Below, in pieces: positions 13,040-23,700 of a stretch of 33,408 nucleotides of DNA. How positions within the stretch are numbered: the first letter of the stretch is position 1; each line of letters starts with the position of its first letter. Under the pieces are notes generated by a model. That model saw nothing but the letters and a program-made list of their open reading frames with translations, was not told the origin of the DNA and made no database searches. Position numbers and translations under genes: made by a program. Source of the DNA: a virus; the IMG/VR virus record IMGVR_UViG_3300021091_000235, positions 1 to 33,408 of that record. One strand, given 5' to 3'.

Positions 13040-13063
13040 CAATGTCAAAAGTTATGTTATCAT
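13036..13063 (+). promoter_or_regulatory. sigma70-type promoter P2 with palindromic operator
   Basis: TTGACA (13036-13041), 16 bp, then TATCAT (13058-13063). The -35 is within TTGACAATGTCAA (13036-13048). Over 30 bp from the -35 it matches P1 at 26 positions, including the spacer segment GTCAAAAGTTATG. It drives the genes from 13091 to the terminator at 17714. The helicase stop codon lies in the -35. Confidence 0.88.
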
Positions 13064-13090
13064 TGCGGTTCTTCATTAGAGAGGTTAGAT

Positions 13091-13498
13091 ATGGAAGAAA
13101 CTTTAGTTGATGTACCAATGGATCAGTTAGCAAAAACGTACGTCAGAATTAGGGACGAGCGAGCGAAGCTGAAAACAGATTATGAGTCGCAGGACAGTGA
13201 TTTAAAAGAACAAATGGCAGTGATCGAGCAGGAGTTGTTAAACGCTTGCAACCGTATCAAAGCCGACAGCATCCGCACTACGCATGGAACCATCATTCGG
13301 TCGATCAAGTCGCGCTATTGGACGAACGATTGGAGTTCTATGTATAAGTTTATAAAAGATTACGATGCGTTTGCGTTGTTAGAAAAGCGTATACATCAGA
13401 CCAACATGAAGGAATTCCTGAATGAAAACGCAGACTTACTACCTGCGGGTTTGAATGTAGAAAATGAGTACACCATTGTCGTTAGACGTTCCAAGTGA
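13091..13498 (+). CDS. coiled-coil protein, 135 aa
   Basis: A 135-residue protein with a long helical, charged first half (VRIRDERAKLKTDYESQDSD then LKEQMAVIEQELLNACNRIK) predicted to form a coiled coil, followed by a more globular part (SRYWTNDWSSMYKFIKDYDA). I recognise the general type from phage replication regions but not a named function. It is the first gene behind the promoter at 13036-13063, with a leader of about 20 bases and a GAGAGG ribosome site. Its position before a possible ssDNA-binding protein suggests a DNA-transaction role (inference). Confidence 0.75.
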   Translation: MEETLVDVPMDQLAKTYVRIRDERAKLKTDYESQDSDLKEQMAVIEQELLNACNRIKADSIRTTHGTIIRSIKSRYWTNDWSSMYKFIKDYDAFALLEKRIHQTNMKEFLNENADLLPAGLNVENEYTIVVRRSK

Positions 13499-13506
13499 GG
13501 ATATAA

Positions 13507-14373
13507 ATGAGTAACCTTGTATTAAGCCAAGACACACCTGACTTTCTTCAAAAAGCTGGCATCAGTAACTTAACCAAACAGCTTGCTGGTAAGAGCGGTG
13601 GCGTAAAACGTATCGTACCCAAGAACGGCATCTTCCGCAAAATGGCTGGTGGTGAAGAGGTCGGCAAAATCAAAGGCCCGTTGGAAGTTGTGATTGTTGA
13701 CGCATCCCCAGACGTTGGTCGTATCTACTACGAAAAGCAGTGGAGCCCTGACGCTGAGCCGACTGCGCCGACTTGCTTCTCAAACAATGGTCGTGAACCT
13801 GATGAGTCGGTGGAAGATCCTCCGGGAGATCGTTGCGATACTTGCCCTAAGAATATCAAAGGGTCAGGCATGGGCTCTTCAAAAGCCTGTCGGTATTCGC
13901 GTCGGCTTGCAGTTATGTTGCTTGAGGATTTTGGCACTGCGCTTGAAGGGCAGGTCTATCAAATGAATCTTGCATCAAAGTCGTTGTTTGGTGATTCAAA
14001 TGTTGAGAATGCTTACACCTTTGAAAACTACTCCAAGGTCTGCATAAACAACGGCAAAAGTATTGACCACATTGTTACCAGCATCTTCTTTAATGAGGAT
14101 AACGACAATCAGTCACTGCTGTTTATGCCCATGCGCTGGATCAGATCGGAGGAATACAACGCCGCTGTGAAGCTCACCGAGTCTGGTAGCACTAGACGTA
14201 TTGTTATGATGACTCCTTACCAAGCAGATACTGCGAAAACTTTACCTGCTCCCGCAAGTCAACCCGAAGAAACATTTGAGCCTAAGAAGCGCGAAAGCAA
14301 AAAGGAACCGGCTGCACCAGCATCGAAAGCCAACCTTGATGCCATCGTGAAAGCCTGGGCCGACGAGGATTAA
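13507..14373 (+). CDS. four-cysteine protein, possibly ssDNA-binding
   Basis: The 288-residue product has a beta-rich core (PLEVVIVDASPDVGRIYYEK), four cysteines (C90, C110, C113, C128) that could hold zinc in CDTCPKN...KACRYSRR, and a low-complexity Pro/Ala/Lys linker leading to an acidic tip, AWADED. A globular domain with a flexible linker and acidic tail is the layout of phage ssDNA-binding proteins such as T7 gp2.5. Its place between a replication promoter and the primase-helicase fits that job. No sequence match is claimed, so the functional name remains a suggestion. It lies 8 bp after the previous gene. Confidence 0.65.
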   Translation: MSNLVLSQDTPDFLQKAGISNLTKQLAGKSGGVKRIVPKNGIFRKMAGGEEVGKIKGPLEVVIVDASPDVGRIYYEKQWSPDAEPTAPTCFSNNGREPDESVEDPPGDRCDTCPKNIKGSGMGSSKACRYSRRLAVMLLEDFGTALEGQVYQMNLASKSLFGDSNVENAYTFENYSKVCINNGKSIDHIVTSIFFNEDNDNQSLLFMPMRWIRSEEYNAAVKLTESGSTRRIVMMTPYQADTAKTLPAPASQPEETFEPKKRESKKEPAAPASKANLDAIVKAWADED

Positions 14374-14374
14374 T

Positions 14375-14614
14375 ATGTCCTATGGATATAGCCAAAGTTT
14401 AGCTGCCACATTACTTGATGCGGACTCTGAACATCTTGGCATTACGCTTGGGAAACACTGCGTGAAGTTGGGCATCCCCGTAGCTGAAGTTGCTGACTCC
14501 TTGGGAGTCAGTAGGGCTACGGTCTACAATTGGTTTTGGGGGTTAAACACCCCCCTTGCCAAGCATGAAAAGCCCATCCGAGACTTCATTCGTGCTAACC
14601 GCAAACGCCGCTAG
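14375..14614 (+). CDS. small helix-turn-helix DNA-binding protein
   Basis: A 79-residue protein with a clear helix-turn-helix: CVKLGIPVAEVADSLGVSRA followed by TVYNWFWGLNTP. The AEVADSLGVSRATVYNW stretch is typical of Xre/Fis-like recognition units, and the C-terminus is basic (RANRKRR). It probably binds DNA as a dimer and is a candidate to regulate the palindrome-bearing promoters. Two short inverted repeats, at 14493-14511 and 14538-14554, fall within its codons. It starts one base after the previous gene and is followed by the primase-helicase 24 bp later. Confidence 0.85.
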   Translation: MSYGYSQSLAATLLDADSEHLGITLGKHCVKLGIPVAEVADSLGVSRATVYNWFWGLNTPLAKHEKPIRDFIRANRKRR

Positions 14615-14638
14615 AACCCCCGCTTTTTACGAGTCGCC

Positions 14639-17485
14639 ATGTCCAATTTTGATTTATTGGATGCCGTGCTGCCTTCTGAAGGTCGGTACTGCATTGTGGG
14701 GATCGGCAAGTATGTAGACCAAAGGCTGTTTGATACCAAAGAAGAAGCTGAAGCTTGCATTAAAGAACTTACCAAGTCTTTCAATGTGTACTTTGGGTGC
14801 GCCAAGTTTGGCTCACTAAACAATCGCAAACACGAGAACGCTCTATATTTCAGGGCGCTATGGCTTGATATTGACTGCGGCCCTACCAAGGGTGTGCCTG
14901 ATGAAAAGGGCATCATCGCAGGATACCTAGATCAAAACATAGGGATGAGTGAGTTCAAAAGGTTTTGCAAAGAAGTTAAGTTGCCAAAACCAATCTTGGT
15001 AAATTCAGGCTACGGCATACATGCTTACTGGTTGTTGGAAGAAACACTAACTCAAACGGAATGGAAGCCATTAGCTAAAAGACTTAAGCAGCTTTGCGAG
15101 AAGCACAACTTAATCGTTGACCCCGCAGTTTTTGAAGCATCAAGAGTGCTGCGTGTTCCGGGTACTTATAACCATAAAGATAAAAATGATCTAAAACAAG
15201 CTACGGTTATCAACGAAGTATCAGATCGTATACCTGTTGCAGCTTTAGCCGAGCTTCTCGGCGCACCAGAACCAGAACCAGACGACGAGCGACCTGAGTA
15301 CATATCCGCAAGCGTGAGCCCCATGATGGAAGCTCTGCTGAAGAATAAAGTAAAACGATTCAAAACCATCATGATCAAGTCGGCGCAAGGTACTGGGTGC
15401 GCCCAACTACTGCACTGCTATCAGAACCAACAAAGCATTGGCTACAACCTGTGGAGATCGGCACTTTCAATTGCAGCATTTTGCGTTGATAAAGACACTG
15501 CCATACACAAAATATCAGAAAACTACCCCGGCTATGATCGCTATGAAACAGAAGTAAAAGTTGATGATCTGATACGAACAGGCGCTCCGCACCGCTGTAC
15601 AACATTCCATCGATGGAATCCCGGAGGTTGCAACGGTTGTATGCACAAAGGGCGTATCAATACTCCCATCATGCTTGGGGTTGAGATAGCCGAGGCCGAC
15701 ACAGACGAAGTGGAGGTGGTATCAGAAGATGGCGAAGTAACCGTTGAACGTATACCTGAGTATCCGTTTCCATTCTTCAGGGGTAAAAACGGAGGTGTGT
15801 ACAAGCGCCCTCCCGCAGACGCCGAGGAAGAAGCAACGCAGGTTTACGAGCATGATTTGTACATACATAAACGGATGATTGATCCCTCGCTTGGGGATTC
15901 GGCTGTAGTTAGGTTGCGGCTACCAAGGGATGGGTTAAAAGAGTTTGTGCTTGCAGCCGACGAAATCTTTTCCAAAGATAAGTTAAGGCAGACGTTGGCT
16001 CGGCACGGCGTGTACACCCACAAGAAACAATACGATGACTTGTCCATCTACCTTGTCGGGTCACTTAAGGCAATGCAATTTGATAAAAAGGCGGAAACAA
16101 TGCGTACACAATTTGGTTGGATGGAAGCAGACAGTAAATTTATTTTGGGCGACCGCGAGGTAACTAAGGATGGTGTCTTTTATAGCCCCCCTTCAAGCTA
16201 TACAAAAGATGTATCAGAGATCATCACTCCCGTAGGGTCGTACGAGAAATGGAAAGAAGTGTTCAATCTTTATGGTCGGCCTGGACTTGAAGGAAATGCT
16301 TTTGGTGCGTTGACTGCGTTTGGCTCACCTTTGCTGAAATTCACTGGGATGAAGGGTGCGATCATTAACTTGATTCACCAATCAGCAGGTACAGGTAAGT
16401 CTACGGTGCTTTACTTGTGCAACAGTGTGTACGGGCATCCGACTGAGCTGGGCTCTATTTGGAAAGACACATTCAATGCCAAGATCCACAGGCTCGGCGT
16501 TCTAAATAATTTACCAAACACGATTGATGAAATAACAAATACAACCCCTCAAGAGTTTTCTGATCTTGCTTACAGCATTTCGCAGGGCAGGGGTAAGAAC
16601 CGCATGAAGTCTAACGCCAACGAAGCGCGGCTGAACCTAACGAGCTGGACAGGCATTACGCTTTCATCTGCAAACGCAAGTTTTTACGAGAAGCTCTCCA
16701 CACTGAAGAACTCACCAGATGGCGAGAACATGCGCTTACTTGAGTACCACGTACACAAGTCGGATGTAATTGCTACGCAAGAAGGCAAAGATATGTTTGA
16801 CCATCAGTTACTTGAAAACTACGGTCATGCTGGTGATATTTACATCCAATACTTAGTGAACAACCTTGAAAGCGTAAAAGACCTTATCCGTAAGGTGCAA
16901 GCCAAGATTGATAAGGAAGTGCAGTTTACAAGTCGTGAGCGGTTCTGGTCGGCAGTGGCAGCTTGCAACATCACGGGTGGTCTGATTGCTAAAGAATTAG
17001 GTATCCACAACTGGGACATGATGGTGATTTATGAGTGGCTTCTTAAGACCCTTAACAATATGCGCGAAGAAATTAAACCACCGACGCTAAACCCCTTGAT
17101 GATCATTGGCGACTTCATCAACACCAACATTCAGAAGGCTTTGGTTGTGCAGGGCAAAGAAGATAAACGCACCAACATGACTGCCAACCCGACACTTATG
17201 CCAAAGGGAGAGCTGTACATACGTTACGAGCCCGATACCAAGTACCTATTTATTACGGTGAATAGCTTTAAAAAGTATTGCACAGACCAGCAAGTCAACT
17301 ACAAAGACACCCTTAAACAGCTTAAGGATCTCAATGTATACGTTGAAAGCGTAAATAAGCGCATGGGCAAAGGCACTCAACTAGATTCTCCCGGTGTAAG
17401 GGTGCTGGCGTTTGATGCGTCTAACTCTGAGTATTTGCAAATGGATTCACTAGCGAACCATGAGGATCGAGACAGTAACGTATAA
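14639..17485 (+). CDS. primase-helicase (archaeo-eukaryotic primase plus DUF927-like ATPase)
   Basis: This 948-residue protein joins two enzymes. The N-terminal AEP-type primase shows LDID (D77, D79), GYGIHAYW (H128) and RVLRVPGTYNHK (169-180). A cysteine/histidine cluster (C320, C331, C334, H336) follows, resembling a zinc finger. The C-terminal ATPase shows FGALTAFGSPLLKF, Walker A SAGTGKST at 582-589 and Walker B NTIDEI around 627-632, the pattern of DUF927 helicase-like proteins. Together they would prime and unwind at the replication fork, replacing a T7 gp4-type enzyme. The ATG at 14639 has only a weak ribosome site (ACGAG). The end overlaps the next gene by 26 bp. Confidence 0.9.
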   Translation: MSNFDLLDAVLPSEGRYCIVGIGKYVDQRLFDTKEEAEACIKELTKSFNVYFGCAKFGSLNNRKHENALYFRALWLDIDCGPTKGVPDEKGIIAGYLDQNIGMSEFKRFCKEVKLPKPILVNSGYGIHAYWLLEETLTQTEWKPLAKRLKQLCEKHNLIVDPAVFEASRVLRVPGTYNHKDKNDLKQATVINEVSDRIPVAALAELLGAPEPEPDDERPEYISASVSPMMEALLKNKVKRFKTIMIKSAQGTGCAQLLHCYQNQQSIGYNLWRSALSIAAFCVDKDTAIHKISENYPGYDRYETEVKVDDLIRTGAPHRCTTFHRWNPGGCNGCMHKGRINTPIMLGVEIAEADTDEVEVVSEDGEVTVERIPEYPFPFFRGKNGGVYKRPPADAEEEATQVYEHDLYIHKRMIDPSLGDSAVVRLRLPRDGLKEFVLAADEIFSKDKLRQTLARHGVYTHKKQYDDLSIYLVGSLKAMQFDKKAETMRTQFGWMEADSKFILGDREVTKDGVFYSPPSSYTKDVSEIITPVGSYEKWKEVFNLYGRPGLEGNAFGALTAFGSPLLKFTGMKGAIINLIHQSAGTGKSTVLYLCNSVYGHPTELGSIWKDTFNAKIHRLGVLNNLPNTIDEITNTTPQEFSDLAYSISQGRGKNRMKSNANEARLNLTSWTGITLSSANASFYEKLSTLKNSPDGENMRLLEYHVHKSDVIATQEGKDMFDHQLLENYGHAGDIYIQYLVNNLESVKDLIRKVQAKIDKEVQFTSRERFWSAVAACNITGGLIAKELGIHNWDMMVIYEWLLKTLNNMREEIKPPTLNPLMIIGDFINTNIQKALVVQGKEDKRTNMTANPTLMPKGELYIRYEPDTKYLFITVNSFKKYCTDQQVNYKDTLKQLKDLNVYVESVNKRMGKGTQLDSPGVRVLAFDASNSEYLQMDSLANHEDRDSNV

Positions 17486-17654
17486 CGTCAACTGGGCTAG
17501 GTTTAAACCGGGGACTTCTTTTTTTGTACCTTGCATAGACCACAGGTCGGCAAAGACTGCGGTTAACGAAGTAATGCGCCGACTACGTATGAAGGTGGTG
17601 ATGAAGGTTGTAATTGAAGACGGTATAAAGGGCTTGCGTGTGTGGAGGGTTTAG
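17460..17654 (+). CDS. hypothetical protein, 64 aa
   Basis: A basic, beta-rich small protein starting MRIETVTYNVNWARFKPGTS and ending VVIEDGIKGLRVWRV. It resembles the many short proteins of unknown function that end phage replication operons, with one helix (KTAVNEVMRRLRMK) between strands. It overlaps the primase-helicase gene by 26 bp and is the last + strand gene, 59 bp before the terminator at 17714. Confidence 0.65.
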   Translation: MRIETVTYNVNWARFKPGTSFFVPCIDHRSAKTAVNEVMRRLRMKVVMKVVIEDGIKGLRVWRV

Positions 17655-17713
17655 GCTATATTGCCTTCGTAGTCCATGACTGCGTCCTCCTTTGGGAATC
17701 GCAACTTCCCCTT

Positions 17714-17741
17714 AATCCCGACCCCCCGTCGGGATTTTTTT
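17714..17741 (+). terminator. intrinsic terminator between convergent gene blocks
   Basis: AATCCCGAC (17714-17722) pairs with GTCGGGATT (17728-17736) across a loop of five C, followed by a T-rich run (17735-17741). It ends + strand transcription. The other strand has no U-tract after the stem, so it should work in one direction only. The giant virion protein's stop codon is at its edge. The stretch 17655-17713 between the last + gene and this stem holds nothing else I can see. Confidence 0.92.
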
Positions 17742-20700
17742 ATTTGTCAGACGAAGTGCCATACACTTCTATCCTACGTTGGCGCTCACGCTCGGCAACT
17801 GCTTTACGTGATGGTGCAGCAGCAGGGGCAAGCAACGCTGCATTCTTTTCTGACAACCGCAGACCACGCCAAGACTCACCACGGTCTTTAGCTCTACGCT
17901 CCAACGAGTCTTGAAGCTGTTCAACATCAATCCTAAACGAAGGATACTTTTTGTTGAATGCAACGAGGTCTTTGGTAATTAGTTGGTTGTAAGCCTTAAA
18001 GTCTCGCGTGCGGTATTCACGGTCAATGTTGTCAAATAACTTCTGGCGTTCGTTCTCAATGCGTTGCTGAATACCAATAAGTTTGAACGTCACGTTTTGT
18101 GTGTTGGCAAGAAGGTCTGAACGGAACCCAATGGCCTGACCAATAAGTTCACCTGTCGTAAAGGCATCCTTGCTCATAATCTGAGCACCTTTATTGTTTT
18201 TAGCGCCTTCAGTAGCGTACTTATGTGTAAGTATAAAGTTACGTATTAATGCGGGAGACAGTTTTTCTACACCTTTTTGGTAGTCTCCGTTTCGGAAAGC
18301 CTCATATGCGTCTGCCCAATTAAGCACCATGTTTACAGCAGGGCCAGCTTTTTCAATAGCCCAAGCTTCAAGCGATTCTCTAGTGGTTTTAGTTTCTTTA
18401 ATATCGCGGAACCACAGGTCGTTAAGCTGCGTACGAGAAGCAAAATCAACACCAGTAAATGCGTTTAGTAGCCCACGTTCAATAATACTACTTAGTTTCT
18501 TGCCTCCAATTGTAACGTCACCTAATATTTCAGGTAAGAATATTGTGCGGGACCAAATTTCAAAATCAAGGTCTTTAATATCTTTTGGTTTTTCATCATC
18601 GTCGGCAGCATTCCAAGCCATGCCAAGCAAACCCATTACTACACTAAACATAGGTAAACCAGCAGCTCCAGCAAGCATCCAAGTGGTTGCCATCGTACCC
18701 CAGAATATTTTTGCAGCTTCGGCTTTTTCTGCTTTAGTTTTACCCGCAATCATTCGCTTAAAATTTTTAACAAGATACATTGTTACGTGTAACGGATACA
18801 TTTGAAACTGCAATGCAATTTTACCGCCTGGATTACGCATAATCATTGGGCGGTTGTATTCACCATAATTACCAAGTGCATCATTAGTATCTTGAACTGC
18901 TTGGTCTATGGCGTCTTTCTCAGATATATTTGGGTTTTTTCTTTTAGACAGTCGATACGAAGTTAAAAATATAATTTCACGGGAAATTCTTTCGGTTGAG
19001 TGCATCAACCCACCAAGAACAAAATTAACAGTTTTCTTTGTTTTATCTAGTGGTGAGCCAATTTTTTCCGAAGGTATGTTGTTGTAATCATATAGCGCAC
19101 GCGCATAAGTTGATTGGGTTACGTCTCTAGCTAACATAGCTTCTACAGCTTTTCGTTCTTTAGGTGAAGCATTAACAGCCGTTGAATTTACAATTGATGG
19201 CATAACATTCACTTCGTCACCTGTAGCTGTTTTTCTAGTAACTGCAAGTGAGTCCCACACTTTCATAAGCTTTGCCATTTCTGCGGCTGTAGCTCCGTAC
19301 CCATGACGAGCACCAAGTATGGGGATGCCCGTTTGCACAATGCCAATTGGTTGCAACAGTGCAGAAGATGCGCCAGACAAATAATAGATAAAAGAAAGTT
19401 TATTAGCCCAACCAGCAATAGCGTCGGCTGCATTGGGTATTCTTGGGTTAAGTGTTTCTTTAACCCGCTTTTCCATTTCCGCTACAAACGGTTCAAACTC
19501 AGGTCGATTTTGAATTGAATCTCTTGCAGAAGCCAACGTATTACGTAGTTTAGGTGCATATTTAAGCCGAGCAAGTTGCAACGACATTTTAAGCGAAGAC
19601 TCATTAAAATCCCGAAGTAAATCAGTACTAAATCCAGCATAGCCTTTACGATGAATAAACTGCTTTCTAAAAGTCTGCTCTGGCATCGTACGTAAATACA
19701 TTTGATACACAGCATCTTTCATGTCGTCACGAATGTTTTCATCCGTGAAATTAGACTCATCAATAAGCTTGAACGTACTTTTTAACAACGAACTCGGCTC
19801 AGTGGATGCTAAACGCATTGAACGGATGTCATTGCCGATTTCAAACTTCTTAATATCAAGTAGTTCATCTAACTCAGTTTTACGATCTTCTGCAAGTTTT
19901 TTGGCTACGGCATCGCGCTCAGCCATTGTGGGGAACATATAAAATTCTTTTTCTTTGTTTTTACCCGTATACACAGCAAGCCAAAAACTACCATCTCTTG
20001 TTAAAGGGAAGTATGGATATATACGCTCGCCTTTTTCATACATTTTTTTAACCGCAGCAAGCAGTTGAGTTTTGGCTTCTGGGGGTATATTTGCTTGTTC
20101 AATTTGATCGTCAAGTAGTGACGTATATAGCTCAGCCATATCGTCGTAATACTGTTTTATATCTTTATATAGCTGTTGTCCTTTAGCCCCAAGATCTTTA
20201 TACATGTCGTTTAATTTTGTATTGCTTGAATCGGTAGCTGGGTCTATTTGAGATAACGTAGCTATTTTAGTTATGTCTTCTAACTTACGACGCAACTCAG
20301 GCGATTTACTAAACTCAGTATTAATTTTTTTAGATAAGTCAGCAGCCGCACCCATGAGTTTTTGCGCCATACCACTCATTGATTGAAGCTGCTGATTGAT
20401 TTCAGCAAGTCGAGGTATTTCATCAGCCCATTGCACTAACGCATCTGTAGTAACGCCTTTAACTAAAATACTTTTGCCTTTGTAATCCATGCCTTTCCAC
20501 AAGGCACGAAGTGAATCTAAAACACCTTCCCCATTACGCAGTCTGTACAACAGTGAAGCCTGCTTAGCGACTTCTTCTGAGGTACGCGACTTAGCTAATT
20601 TTTCAATCGCTTCATCGACTTTCTTGTCAATTTCTTTTTGTTTTTTAAGTGCTTCTTGTTCTTCTGGCGTAAGTTTTTGTTTTGTCAAAGAGACTTCAAC

Positions 20701-23700
20701 AGGTTGGCGTTTACGCAGCTCTTGCTTAATTGCGGCTCCAATTTTAGCCGTACCGGTTCTGTAAGGAGTTATTTTAGTACCAGCAAGCCTGTCAGTTATG
20801 TCAAGTAAATCAACCAACGCATTGAATTGATTAGGTGCAAGCCCAAGAATTTTGCGAACAGCTTCAACAAACTTAGTGAACAGTGTCTTGTCTCGACCTG
20901 TTGAGCTGTATTTATCTGGCGTTTTTACCGACTTAAGGAATTTAACAAACGCTGGATTAGTTGTACCGTATGCGGCAAACTCTCTAAGGTTGTTAAACAC
21001 ATCAATAGTTTCGGCATTACCAAGTTCAAGCACTCTAGGGTCAATTGTGTTGTTTTCTACTGCTTCATCGTATGCTTGCTGAGCAAGCATCATTGTTTCT
21101 TGTAGTTCTTGATACCCTCGCACTAGCGGGTCTTGTGCAACACCAGGGACTAAACCCCGTGTTTCAAGCATATTCTCGGCAGTAATAATTTTACGGTCAA
21201 GCGCAGCATGTGTAATTTCATGCAGTGCATCTACGTTGTTAACACTTTGTCGATCACCAAACGAAGCACCACGTAAATAAATTGTGGGTGTACCAAACGA
21301 CGGGCCGACATACATAGCCGTAGCTACATCCCAGTTTTCACTGAGTATTTTGTTGTCGGCAATTTGTGCAGGAACAGGATCGCCTTCTTCAAGTGTAACT
21401 ATAGGTACGTTGGTAGTTGATGCACGCAACCGATTGGCCAGTGTCGTTTGTAACGGGTCGCCCGTTTTTGAAATTGCAGCTATACCTTGGGTTGCATTTG
21501 TTGCAGTTAATAGTTGATTGTTTACCGGGGCTCCACTAAGGGCGGCACTTTTGGATGGTTCAGCTTTTGCGGCAGGCTTTGCCACTTCTGTTCCTTCAGC
21601 AGGCGCTGCTTTTCTCTCTTCTTTTGCTTGCTGGGTTTTGGGGGCTTCAGTGACACTTGGTGTTTCCTTTGTTTGTATATTGTCTATTTTTATATTACTT
21701 TCAAGAAGTTTATCTACTAGCGCGTTTTCTTCTTTATATAATTTGTCGCTTTCTTTTTTTAATCGATCTTTTTCCGCATTTTGTTTTTCAGCAGCTTCTA
21801 AAAGTTTTAGACGATTGGCAGCATAATCAGCAACCTGTTTAGCCTGTTCAACATACGTACCAGAAAACGATGGTGGGGTTTCGTCCGGGACACGAATATC
21901 AGGAATTTCTGATAATTTAGCTCTAGCGTTTTTTACTTCATCTCTGCGAGCTATCACATCTTGTAGCTCAGCAAAAATTTTTGCGTTTTGAGCTACAAGA
22001 TCTTCTAAAGACTCTACTGCACCGGGTGGTGCTTCTTCTCTTCGTACAGTTGGCTCAGCAGAAAGCTCAGTGCCTGCCACTCCTGTGTCGATAGATGGTG
22101 CAGCTCCTTCGGTGGGTACTCCTCCAGAGGGTCTGCCAGAAACTGAAACGCCCTCTCCACCTCCTGCAACGGGAGGCTCAGTAACATCTTCTGCATCTGC
22201 GGCCTCCTCATCAGCGACCCGTTTTTTGGCTAACGCAATAGCTTCAGCTTTAGTGCTAACGACATTATTGTCAAGTAGTTCCCCAGCATAAGCTTGCACT
22301 CTTGGGTCATCGTCAGGTATAACCAACCCTTCACGTAGCTTTGCTTTTCTTTCTTCTTCCGCTTCGTCAGCAAGTTTTTTATCTTGTGCTTCTAGTTCAT
22401 CAACACGTTTAATAGCAATTTTTCTAGCGTCTTCTTCTTCCATTCCACGGGTCTGAACAAGCTGCTGAGTTAAAGCATTTATTTGTTGGTCTTTGGTTAG
22501 TTCCGCATCAAGCGGTACTTTAGTTTTTATTTCTGGTTCTTTACGTTGCTCAATGACATCTTTTAATTTTTTTACTTCTTCGTCAGTCGCACCTTGTCCA
22601 CGAGCAATCTGTATGGCTTCTTTAACAGATAATGTCCCACCTAACGCAGCACCAGTAAGGAATTCAAGCGTGGCAGCACCGAATACCCCACGCATTGTTG
22701 GCGTTTCAGCCAACGCCTTAATGCCTTCTTCTTCTCCTACACGTTGTAGCGCAATATTTTCTGCTAGTTTTTCTTGTCCTGCTTGAGCAAATTCTGGTGC
22801 GGCTTCTTTACCCGCTTCAGTAACAACTTTTTTAGCTCCGGCAACAACGCCTGTTTTGGGTGCTTCTTTAGCTATTTCTTTAGCTACTTCTTTAGTTGCG
22901 GCAGTTCCTGCTGCTTCTTTTGCTGCGGCTTTTGTAAGTATACGTTTAGATAATGAATCAATAAATTGTCTTTCAGCACCCGTGCGTCCAGCAAGTGCGC
23001 CAAACCCAGCACCGGCAAGAATCATGTCTAGGTTTTTGCCACCATATTCTTGAGCTTTTAACGCAACTTCTTCTATTCGTTTTTCATCCTTAATACCTGC
23101 TTCTTTAAGTGCTTTTTTAGTCTCTTCGTAAATTGTGCCTTTAACAGTACCGGCGCCCATAACAGCGCCAAGACCAAGCGCAGTAGCGCCAGCGACTGTG
23201 CCTACAGCAGCGGCAGGAGCAAAAAGTGTAGCTCCTAAAGCAGCAACAAGTGTTGGAGCAGAAGTACCTAAAGCAGAAGAAAGTAAGTCTAAAGGTGCAA
23301 CAGTAAATGCTTTAAACGCAGCCTTTACATTCTCAAGAACGCCTTTGTCTTCGGCCTCCTTCATGATCCTAGCAACTTCTTTAGAATCATTTTTAGACTG
23401 TGCTGACATCAAACCAGCTATATAATCTTCAGCACCTTTAATATTTTTTGAGGTTTCGCTGCCAGCACCAAAAGCATCCGCAATCATACGGACACCCTGC
23501 GTCACTCCCTTAGCAATATTTAAAGGTACGTCAGCAACCTGACGAAATACAGATTCAGACTCAGGTTTTGCTTTAGTTTCTGCCAGAGCAGATGGTGAAC
23601 CTATTGAACCAGCTATTACTTTTTTTACTGTTGATTGGATAATAACCGGATCTGTGCCATCAGGAAATTCAAGCATCCTACCATCAGCAAGTTGAGCGTA

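Noticed and set aside
14064-14080. Partial match to the repeat (CCACATTGTTACC) in the four-cysteine protein gene.
   Set aside because: Only one half-site and the core agree. The flanking T and A positions of the palindrome are missing, so it is within chance expectation.
14493-14554. Two short inverted repeats inside the small HTH gene.
   Set aside because: They have no T-tract and the first falls on recognition-helix codons. An RNA role is possible but unsupported.
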